This document shows, in pieces, positions 5,551-11,172 of a DNA stretch of 23,649 nucleotides. Each line of letters starts with the position of its first letter. Within the stretch, counting starts at the first letter, position 1. Position numbers and translations under genes: made by a program. Origin of the DNA: a virus; IMG/VR virus record IMGVR_UViG_3300025698_001396, positions 1 to 23,649 of that record. One strand, written 5' to 3'. The notes beneath the pieces were generated by a model. It had not been told where the DNA came from, searched no databases, and saw only the letters and a program-made list of their open reading frames with translations.

Positions 5551-6495
5551 CTAAAAAGATTTAATTTTATTAGTTACCTCGGCTAAAAGAATAGTAGCAT
5601 CACCCAAAAACTCTATTGCATCAGCAGATTCTACCAGTGGCATATCTACATTTAATAAATCATCAGCATATAATTCCAATTTCTCCTTGTCAGGTAATAA
5701 CTCCAATCTTTTTGCTTCCTTTGCTTCTTCACGTTTTCTTTCATCCTCTACAAATTTAGCTAAACGTTCTTGTTCAAGTTTTGCCTCTTCTTTCTCTTTA
5801 GCTGCTTTCTCCTCCATAGCAATTCTAGCATTTTCTTCATATTCTAACCTTTCTCTGTCTGCTTCAATTTTTCTTTTTTCTACTGCAACCTCATCACGTT
5901 CTGCTTGTAATTTTGCTTCATCAATATCTCTCTTTAACTTTATTTCTAGTTCATCTGCATCACGTTTTTCTTGAGCTTCTTCTTCTAAAGCTACTCTATC
6001 ATCCTCAAGCTTCTCTGCAACACGAGAATTGTAATAAGCTTCAAATTCATTACTGTCCATCTTCATTAAATCCTCATCACACAAATTATCTTCTCCATCA
6101 CCAATCGCAGCCAGTCTTTCCATTCTTTTAGGAAGCTTTGCCCTTTGCTCTTTTTCAACTGCAATTTCCTTAGCTTCATCTTCTAACTCTTTAAGCCTTG
6201 CAGTTTCAGGTCTAACAACATCTAACAATTCATTCTCTTTTTCTTTTTCAAGTTTATTAGCTTTGTTAAAAATATCACGATAACCTTTACCTGCTTTTTC
6301 TATTTCAATTTCATATCCACGAAGTTCTAACCTTGTTTTTTTAACAAGTTCAAGTTGTACTTTGTCTTCTAAATTTGATGCAGTAATTGATTTTGTTTTA
6401 TCTACAATTTTCTGCAACTCTTCTTTTGTCACATCGAACTTTGTCATCTCGGTCACTTGGCTCTCTAGATTTTGTATTGTTAATTGTTCGTTCAT
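5551..6495 (-). CDS. Coiled-coil recombination-associated phage protein, DUF1351-like (314 aa)
   Basis: Nearly the whole protein is helical and charged. A Lys/Glu-rich coiled coil runs from about residue 70 to 265, with the densest heptads at about 155-255. The C-terminal 50 residues (DKEKLELYADDLLNVDMP...) resemble the tail of phage coiled-coil proteins, often annotated DUF1351, that are commonly found beside YqaJ exonuclease or RecT/Erf genes. That neighbourhood is repeated here, since a YqaJ gene lies upstream in the same operon. Its biochemical role is not known; a scaffold for the recombination complex is plausible. Low-complexity composition makes distant similarity unreliable. Confidence 0.7.
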   Translation of the reverse strand: MNEQLTIQNLESQVTEMTKFDVTKEELQKIVDKTKSITASNLEDKVQLELVKKTRLELRGYEIEIEKAGKGYRDIFNKANKLEKEKENELLDVVRPETARLKELEDEAKEIAVEKEQRAKLPKRMERLAAIGDGEDNLCDEDLMKMDSNEFEAYYNSRVAEKLEDDRVALEEEAQEKRDADELEIKLKRDIDEAKLQAERDEVAVEKRKIEADRERLEYEENARIAMEEKAAKEKEEAKLEQERLAKFVEDERKREEAKEAKRLELLPDKEKLELYADDLLNVDMPLVESADAIEFLGDATILLAEVTNKIKSF

Positions 6496-6496
6496 A

Positions 6497-6667
6497 TTAT
6501 ATTAAATTTAAGTAAATTAAAGTAAATATTGTCGAAGTAATACAACCAGCAAAAAAACCATATTTTAGATTATTACTTGCACTTTTTTTCCACAATTTTT
6601 CCATTATATCCATTGTTACTGGATCTTGTTGTTTTAATTTTTCTAGTTTATGGTTAAAATTTCCCAT
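6497..6667 (-). CDS. Small single-span membrane protein (56 aa)
   Basis: This short gene lies between the YqaJ and coiled-coil genes. It begins MGNFNHKLEKLKQQDPVTMD, continues with a basic amphipathic segment (EKLWKKSASNNLKYG), and ends in one hydrophobic helix (FFAGCITSTIFTLIYLNLI) at the C-terminus. Its ATG is 4 bases after the YqaJ stop and its TAA is 1 base before the next ATG, the same tight spacing as the real genes around it. A tail-anchored membrane peptide inside a recombination operon is unusual; the function is unknown. Confidence 0.65.
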   Translation of the reverse strand: MGNFNHKLEKLKQQDPVTMDIMEKLWKKSASNNLKYGFFAGCITSTIFTLIYLNLI

Positions 6668-6671
6668 ACCA

Positions 6672-7454
6672 TTACATTATTATAGCCTTCCACTCCAACA
6701 AATCTTTGCGAAATGATACGAGTGTTTCGGTGGCTTTATTAATTTTGTCTTGTAATATTTCATTATCCCTATCAAGAACAACAATATCAAGTTTGTTCTT
6801 TTGATCTTTAAACCTGTCATCAAATATACAAAAGTTTAATTTCTTTAAATCAGGATTAACAATAAAGTAATGTACACACTGCCAAATGTATTCAGGTGGT
6901 ACACCTAATATTGTTTGTTTTGAAGCAGGTAGCTTAGTTTCTTTTTTATCAATCATTTTCGCTAGCCTATTGAATACTGCTGTTTTTGTGTCTGGGCTTT
7001 TTACTTCAAATGCTTCAGTATAAACCTGTTTTTGAGTTATACCTGACACTGTTGTCTCAATCAATCCATCGGGTGATAGTGCTAACCATGGATATTCTTC
7101 ACTAATACAAAGCCCATGAGTTGAAACTTTTTTACCAGTCATCTCTTCAAATAATGCAATTGCTTCTGGCTCTTTGTCATTCCCTCTTGCCATTGCACGT
7201 GATTTTGGTGGTCCGGCTACTTCTTCCCCACCTTCGAAATCATCCTTAACACCATTTTCTTCTGCAAGGAGTTTTTGTTGTAGTTCTTTAAATTCCACAT
7301 CACTGTATGCGTATTCCTCTGCAATAAGTTCGGCAATAAGCCCTACTCTTGCAGCTGGGGTACCCATAACTTCTTTTAGCTTTGTACCAGTTATTTTTCC
7401 CCTTCGCTCGGCTAACCATTCTGGTGTGCCTTGTTCTAGTTTACTTATATTCAT
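6672..7454 (-). CDS. YqaJ-family viral recombinase / lambda-type exonuclease (260 aa)
   Basis: This family degrades one strand of a double-stranded DNA end so that a single-strand annealing protein can pair the exposed strand. The N-terminal GTPEWLAERRGKITG is the typical start, with the WLxxRxGxITGT signature. Catalytic parts of the PD-(D/E)xK core follow: ARGNDKEPEAIALFEEMTG (about residues 85-103), SPDGLI with the metal-binding Asp (about 127) and AFEVKSP with the ExK pair (about 148). The length is normal. An acidic insertion at about residues 60-82, between the N-terminal signature and the ARGNDKEPE motif, is less usual. Downstream are a membrane peptide, a DUF1351-like protein and an SF2 helicase, which together form a recombination block. 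No recognisable annealing protein lies in the window. Confidence 0.88.
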   Translation of the reverse strand: MNISKLEQGTPEWLAERRGKITGTKLKEVMGTPAARVGLIAELIAEEYAYSDVEFKELQQKLLAEENGVKDDFEGGEEVAGPPKSRAMARGNDKEPEAIALFEEMTGKKVSTHGLCISEEYPWLALSPDGLIETTVSGITQKQVYTEAFEVKSPDTKTAVFNRLAKMIDKKETKLPASKQTILGVPPEYIWQCVHYFIVNPDLKKLNFCIFDDRFKDQKNKLDIVVLDRDNEILQDKINKATETLVSFRKDLLEWKAIIM

Positions 7455-7471
7455 ATATTGAATTATTTATT

Positions 7472-7678
7472 TTAAAAAGGTTTTTCTAATTTACTACTGT
7501 CCATATAAGGTATTTTGTTTTTCCTGCACCACGTGCATCTTCTCATCTTGTAGTACGTTGGTATAAATATTTCCCCACAAGCATCACAACGCTTAGGTGG
7601 AAGTTCTATTCCACTGTAGTCAGGTTTTACTTCTTTTCCATTGTCCCAGTTGTCTGACATATATTTCTTTTTACCCAT
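7472..7678 (-). CDS. Small zinc-finger protein (68 aa)
   Basis: Two cysteine pairs, RCDACGEIF at about residue 33 and RCTWCRKNK at about residue 48, form a compact four-cysteine zinc finger in a basic context that could bind nucleic acid. The N-terminus contains DNWDNGKEV, which nearly repeats DDWGDGKEV at the start of the SSB-like protein one gene upstream. An 18-base hairpin stem sits directly against its start codon (7679-7703). The family is unknown; a replication or recombination accessory role is inferred from the operon. Confidence 0.65.
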   Translation of the reverse strand: MGKKKYMSDNWDNGKEVKPDYSGIELPPKRCDACGEIFIPTYYKMRRCTWCRKNKIPYMDSSKLEKPF

Positions 7679-7703
7679 CAGGGGTATCTTGCAAATACCC
7701 CTG
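7679..7703 (-). promoter_or_regulatory. Stable hairpin abutting the start codon of the zinc-finger gene
   Basis: CAGGGGTAT and ATACCCCTG form a perfect 9-bp stem with a 7-base loop. In the transcript the stem ends at the base before the ATG. No run of U follows on either strand, so it is not a normal intrinsic terminator. It could lower or gate translation of the downstream gene, or mark an RNA cleavage site between this gene and the SSB-like gene. Confidence 0.6.
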
Positions 7704-7715
7704 ACTAATTAATAT

Positions 7716-8129
7716 TTACATTTCGTCTTCTGCTTGTTCCATTGGAGTTTTTTTAACTTCTTCTCCGCCGTCCATTTCATCATAATTTGGATCCATTCCA
7801 AAAGTTATTACTTTTAGATTCTTAACTTTGTGAAAACCTTTTTTGGGAGCATCACCCTCACTATCAAATTTGATACCAATTACTTCACCAATCTTACAAT
7901 TTTTAAGACGAGCAATTGTTCCAACTTTTGATTCTGAAACACCAACAAACCATAGATTACCATCTGCAAGTTTAAGTGTAGTGATTAACTGTGGTCCAAA
8001 TGCACCATCACCTTCTTTTCTGTCTTGAGATATTTTTGTACCTTTAATTTTGTCACCTACTTTTTCGAATTTGAACCAGTTAGATTCAACTTCTTTTCCG
8101 TCTCCCCAATCATCTTTTTGTTCTACCAT
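7716..8129 (-). CDS. SSB-like single-stranded DNA-binding protein (137 aa)
   Basis: The middle (about residues 18-110) alternates strands and turns in a way that fits an OB fold: SNWFKFEKVGDKIKGTKIS, then LITTLKLADGNLWFVGV, then IGEVIGIKFDSEG, with aromatic and basic residues placed for DNA stacking. The C-terminus is strongly acidic (DEMDGGEEVKKTPMEQAEDE), like the tails by which SSBs recruit partners, although the last residue is Met rather than the classic Phe. The size matches phage SSBs. It lies between the primase/helicase genes and the exonuclease. The assignment rests on composition, predicted fold and position rather than a diagnostic motif. Confidence 0.6.
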   Translation of the reverse strand: MVEQKDDWGDGKEVESNWFKFEKVGDKIKGTKISQDRKEGDGAFGPQLITTLKLADGNLWFVGVSESKVGTIARLKNCKIGEVIGIKFDSEGDAPKKGFHKVKNLKVITFGMDPNYDEMDGGEEVKKTPMEQAEDEM

Positions 8130-8139
8130 ATATTTTATT

Positions 8140-8514
8140 TTATATTTTAATTAATTTAGTTATAACTTGGTAATAAATACCATCAATTTGAATTTTGGAA
8201 GAAGTTATTACATGATCATTATTCCATTTTTCAAGTGCGTCTTTCAACTTATTATAACTTAACTCTCTGTACCTTTTTCGACCTTTAAGTTTTGCGTTAT
8301 ACCTCTGGGAACTCCGAATTCCTAACCTAGCTAATTCTCGGTAAAACATCATAGGTTCAAATTTTTCTAATTTATTTTGGCTACAGTAATCTATGTAGTA
8401 ATCATATATGTTAAACTGTTCATCTTCATCTACTTTATGACCATTTTGCAATCTTAAATAAACATAGTTTAAATAATTCAAAACTGTATTTTCCATCGGT
8501 TTATAATTAGCCAT
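8140..8514 (-). CDS. Hypothetical basic protein, possible detached winged-helix domain of a D5/P4 primase (124 aa)
   Basis: The run NIYDYYIDYCSQNKLEKF, then FYRELARLGIRSSQRYNA, then KLKGRKRYRELSYNKLK resembles the C-terminal winged-helix module of D5/P4-type primase-helicases, which often reads YxxYxxWCxxN, FxxxLxxxG, then a basic wing with a RxRxxxGIxL strand. That is an inference from pattern. If correct, this protein binds origin DNA or helps load the helicase encoded two genes upstream. It lacks cysteines arranged for zinc and has no membrane segment. The short gaps on both sides (4 and 10 bases) place it firmly in the replication operon. Confidence 0.45.
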   Translation of the reverse strand: MANYKPMENTVLNYLNYVYLRLQNGHKVDEDEQFNIYDYYIDYCSQNKLEKFEPMMFYRELARLGIRSSQRYNAKLKGRKRYRELSYNKLKDALEKWNNDHVITSSKIQIDGIYYQVITKLIKI

Positions 8515-8518
8515 ATAT

Positions 8519-9259
8519 TTATGTTAATGATTTAATTGCTGTGATAAAATCACAATTATTTATTTCTTGATATAAATCTATAGCATCACCATGCCAACCA
8601 CATCCAAAACAATGCCCTTTGTTATCTTTTTTAAACCAACAGAATGATGCTGTTTTGTCGTGGTGTGAATCTATAGGGCATATGTAAAACTCCCTACCAG
8701 AGCTTCTAAATTTAGGCTCTCCTTCCATTAAATCTCCAATAGGATATTGCTTAGCTCCTTCTATATCAAGTTCTGCATAATTTTCTATCCTTTTTCCTTT
8801 AATTATATCTAGCTTTATTCCAAAATTTCTTTTCTTTTTTTCTAAACCAATCTTTTCATTCTCTGCTTTCTCAATCATATTTTTTAAAAAATACTTTTCA
8901 AATTCATTGTATTTTTCATTATGCAATTCTTTGTATAAATTATTTATTTTAGATCTAGAATGTAATATGTCATATTCTAATTCTTTTATTTTATCTCTCA
9001 TCACTCCCATAATAGCTTTATCACCTACCCAATTATTTTTCCATTCTTTAAACTGTTCTCTACAGCTTTTTTTCCATTCATCCTTCAACTCATTATTATG
9101 GTCTTCCATTTGATAACCAATACTATCATCTTCTCTTATATATCTATCATCTTCCAGTAACATAATTTTTTCTTGTTCTTCCGTTGGGAGGTTGACCCAT
9201 TTATAATTTTCAATTTCTTTATTGACTTTAAAATGTAATATTATATTTCTTATACTCAT
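8519..9259 (-). CDS. Primase-like protein with C-terminal CHC2 zinc finger (246 aa)
   Basis: The last 55 residues carry a DnaG-type CHC2 zinc-binding domain: YICPIDSHHDKTASF with Cys and His ligands (about 193-200), then GHCFGCGWHGDAIDL with the CxxC pair (about 221-235). In DnaG this domain recognises the template and lies at the N-terminus, followed by the TOPRIM catalytic domain. Here it lies at the C-terminus and no TOPRIM follows. The first 170 residues form a Lys/Glu-rich coiled coil. The segment AKQYPIGDL just before the zinc finger matches the usual entry to a CHC2 domain. It may deliver single-stranded DNA to a partner primase or to the SF3 helicase, whose gene is separated by only 1 base. 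Confidence 0.75.
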   Translation of the reverse strand: MSIRNIILHFKVNKEIENYKWVNLPTEEQEKIMLLEDDRYIREDDSIGYQMEDHNNELKDEWKKSCREQFKEWKNNWVGDKAIMGVMRDKIKELEYDILHSRSKINNLYKELHNEKYNEFEKYFLKNMIEKAENEKIGLEKKKRNFGIKLDIIKGKRIENYAELDIEGAKQYPIGDLMEGEPKFRSSGREFYICPIDSHHDKTASFCWFKKDNKGHCFGCGWHGDAIDLYQEINNCDFITAIKSLT

Positions 9260-9260
9260 A

Positions 9261-10616
9261 CTAATATTTTATTCTTTCTAGTAAATTTGGTTCCATTAAA
9301 ACTTTGCGCCTTACCCTTTTCCCTTCAGCTGTCATGTGGTCACTATTCTTACCAAGTGTTGTTTTAAGATCAGTAAGAGTTTCAATATCTTTTATAAACA
9401 CATAATAACTTTGTTTCTTTTTACCTTTTACTTCAGCCCATATTTTATAATCTTCGTATAGCTCTATATTTGATACAAAACTATTTTCATCTTTCTCATA
9501 ATTTTCATTAAAGAATAACACTGATGCAGATATATTTTGTTGAAATTCTTGTGCTGTTATATCTGTTTGTGCTGTTTTAGTAAATTTAAATTTATTTTCT
9601 TTTAATCTTTTTGCTCCAACCAAAGCCCAAAGTATTATACCGCCCAACTCATTCATTAATTTTTGTGTTAGTTTAGTATCTCTTTCGTAAGCTTTAAAAT
9701 ATCTATTAAAAGGTATAATTATAATTCTTTCTGTCAAAGCTTTGTTATACCCAGAAAAAGCAGGCATATCATTTGTTGAGAATAAATAATTAACTGTTGG
9801 TTTCCACATAAATCTTGAACCATATATTCTTCTTACAGATATGTGATCACCACCTACCATTGCTTTGAACTTATCTGATTTTACAAATTTACTTTCGTCT
9901 TCAGAGCAGATATTCATTTTTTTACCAACTAAACCTGCTACTGCGAATTGGTCTGTTGTCATAGTTTCAACTGACATTGCTTCACAATGTTCTTCACCAA
10001 TCATAGTTCTCATTAAATCAAGTAACACTGATTTACCATTACGACCCTTACCCGTACAGAAAAATACAACGTGCGCTTCAGTGGTATTAAGCAAATAATA
10101 TCCCATCATTTCTTGTATTAAATCCTGTAATTTTTTATCAGGTTCCATGTCTTCTGTAACAATAACTTCATCTAAAAATTGTAGCCATCTTTCTATTTTT
10201 GTTTCATCATATTCTCCAAATTTTTCAGCGTCGCAATCAACCCAATGAAAGCAAGATTTTGATTGTGCATTATCCTCTATCTTTAATGTATTAACATTTA
10301 CACATTTTAAATTATTAATTGCTAAATAATTAAAATCCATATCCGGTATTATATTATATAGTGTATATTTCAATTGACCAATAAAATCTTTCACCATAAA
10401 TACAGACATATTTTTACTGGTGTTGTTGGAAATAAATCTATAGATGTTTTTTTCTAAATCATATAGACTTAAAAGTTTATAATACCCTTTTGTATTATCA
10501 TACAAAAAGAATAAATCTATTTTAGAAACATAAAGTATACTTTGCGCAATATCTTCTTTTTGGCAAAACAATTCTACGAGTTCTTGGGTGGTAATTTTTG
10601 AGCTACTTTTTATCAT
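9261..10616 (-). CDS. SF3 helicase, D5/P4-alpha type (451 aa)
   Basis: This is a hexameric AAA+ replicative helicase. Walker A GKGRNGKSVLLDL lies at about residue 187, Walker B MNICSEDES about 235, motif C LFSTNDMP about 279, and an arginine-finger region ALTERIIIIPFNRYF about 295. The roughly 170-residue N-terminal part matches the D5_N helical region that precedes such helicases, and the C-terminus has a winged-helix-like segment (ELYEDYKIWAEVKGKKKQS). No archaeo-eukaryotic primase motif is visible, so priming must come from elsewhere. The frame extends 16 codons further to a TTG at 10664, but ATG at 10616 is preferred. It is an ATG, it is spaced like its neighbours, and the upstream bases form one arm of a large RNA structure. 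Confidence 0.88.
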   Translation of the reverse strand: MIKSSSKITTQELVELFCQKEDIAQSILYVSKIDLFFLYDNTKGYYKLLSLYDLEKNIYRFISNNTSKNMSVFMVKDFIGQLKYTLYNIIPDMDFNYLAINNLKCVNVNTLKIEDNAQSKSCFHWVDCDAEKFGEYDETKIERWLQFLDEVIVTEDMEPDKKLQDLIQEMMGYYLLNTTEAHVVFFCTGKGRNGKSVLLDLMRTMIGEEHCEAMSVETMTTDQFAVAGLVGKKMNICSEDESKFVKSDKFKAMVGGDHISVRRIYGSRFMWKPTVNYLFSTNDMPAFSGYNKALTERIIIIPFNRYFKAYERDTKLTQKLMNELGGIILWALVGAKRLKENKFKFTKTAQTDITAQEFQQNISASVLFFNENYEKDENSFVSNIELYEDYKIWAEVKGKKKQSYYVFIKDIETLTDLKTTLGKNSDHMTAEGKRVRRKVLMEPNLLERIKY

Positions 10617-10775
10617 AATACAATTAATTAAAAGACCCTCTCGCCTTAAGTCTAGTTTCCACAAGACTATGGAAAATAAAAAACACAGTTAAAACTGGTT
10701 TCAAATAATCCCGAAAGGGCCTTTTGTTTAATTGTATTACATTCAAAAACATAGTGGAAACTTTATTTTTTAAGG
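10617..10775 (-). promoter_or_regulatory. Structured 5' leader of the replication operon with interleaved inverted repeats
   Basis: Two long-range pairings can be drawn. Repeat A is a perfect 9-mer, AGTTTCCAC at 10654-10662 against GTGGAAACT at 10754-10762. Repeat B pairs 10617-10639 with 10716-10738, 20 of 23 positions complementary. In transcript order the arms are A, B, A', B', so they either form a pseudoknot or exclude each other. Arm B' ends at the base before the helicase ATG. A small CCC/GGG hairpin (10710-10719) overlaps arm B. An imperfect CAGT/ACTG hairpin followed by T6 in the transcript (about 10675-10697) could be an attenuator. No known riboswitch class was recognised. Confidence 0.6.
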
Positions 10776-10782
10776 TAACTAT

Positions 10783-10811
10783 AGCTTATCAGATTTTTAT
10801 ACAGTTGTCAA
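10783..10811 (-). promoter_or_regulatory. Leftward sigma70-type promoter for the replication operon
   Basis: On the minus strand TTGACA (10811-10806, a perfect -35) is followed after 17 bp by TAAGCT (10788-10783), preceded by TGA as an extended -10. The hexamer itself is a weak match (T, A and final T). Transcription would begin near 10776 and run through the structured leader into the helicase gene. Its -35 touches the left copy of the ATAGCACA repeat, so a repressor bound there could block it. Confidence 0.55.
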
Positions 10812-10873
10812 TAGCACACTTATACACAGTTAGATTATAATATGTATTTGACTTATAATATAGTTTGTGCTAT
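10811..10873. promoter_or_regulatory. Inverted operator-like pair, ATAGCACA ... TGTGCTAT
   Basis: The 8-mer ATAGCACA at 10811-10818 is repeated exactly in inverted orientation (TGTGCTAT) at 10866-10873. The left copy abuts the -35 of the leftward promoter, and the right copy overlaps the spacer and -10 of the rightward one. Such placement fits binding sites for the HTH protein encoded just to the right, letting it repress the replication operon and its own gene. The 47-base gap may allow cooperative looping. Confidence 0.5.
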
Positions 10874-10876
10874 ACT
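10848..10876 (+). promoter_or_regulatory. Rightward sigma70 promoter for the HTH regulator
   Basis: TTGACT (10848-10853), a 17-bp spacer ending TGC, and TATACT (10871-10876) give a near-consensus promoter with an extended -10. The start would be close to 10883, leaving an untranslated leader of about 25 A/T-rich bases before the ATG at 10908. It is the strongest promoter visible in the window and indicates a host with a standard housekeeping sigma factor. Confidence 0.8.
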
Positions 10877-10907
10877 TTATAATAATAATATAACATAAAA
10901 ATAAAAT

Positions 10908-11144
10908 ATGCCAAAAATAGACATTCGAGAGTATATGAATAAACATAAAATAAATGTTTATCAATTAAACAAAATGTTAGGTAACCGTAATGGTAGCTAT
11001 ACTTTTATTTCACAAAAGTTAAAAGGTGACAAAACTGTAAGGTATGACAAAGTACAAGAGATTTGTGATATTCTAACAAAAAAGACAGGTGACCCTATTA
11101 CACCTCAAGATGTTATTACAGAAGTAGTTGTTGTTAAGTTGTAA
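10908..11144 (+). CDS. Small HTH transcriptional regulator, Cro/CI-like (78 aa)
   Basis: The protein runs IREYMNKHKINVYQLNKML (helices 1-2), then NRNGSYTFISQKLKGDKTV (recognition helix and turn), then YDKVQEICDILTKKTG. This is the five-helix layout of the XRE/Cro family, in which the helix after the glycine turn enters the DNA major groove. At 78 residues it is a minimal DNA-binding domain without a ligand or dimerisation domain, like Cro. It is the only plus-strand gene between two minus-strand operons and is divergent from the replication operon, the usual position of a phage switch regulator. Likely targets are the two ATAGCACA repeats upstream. Confidence 0.7.
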   Translation: MPKIDIREYMNKHKINVYQLNKMLGNRNGSYTFISQKLKGDKTVRYDKVQEICDILTKKTGDPITPQDVITEVVVVKL

Positions 11145-11172
11145 GAAAATGGAGCTAATAGCTCTATTTTCT
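11144..11172. terminator. Bidirectional terminator shared by convergent genes
   Basis: AGAAAATGGAGCT and AGCTCTATTTTCT form a 13-bp stem (one G-T pair) around the 3-base loop AAT, with T-rich tails on both strands. The left arm starts on the last base of the regulator's TAA stop, and the right arm contains the TAG stop of the convergent 1612-residue gene. One hairpin therefore ends both transcription units with no intergenic space. Confidence 0.85.

Noticed and set aside
5687-6131. Plus-strand Ser/Phe-rich and Leu/His-rich frames
   Set aside because: They mirror the Lys/Glu-rich coiled-coil gene on the minus strand; composition explains their openness.
7679-7703. Intrinsic terminator between SSB-like and zinc-finger genes
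   Set aside because: The stem is strong but no U tract follows on either strand and the next ATG begins at once.
10617-10664. TTG start at 10664 for the SF3 helicase
   Set aside because: The 16 extra codons overlap both 3' arms of the leader's inverted repeats, and the ATG at 10616 has the A/T-rich context seen for the other genes.
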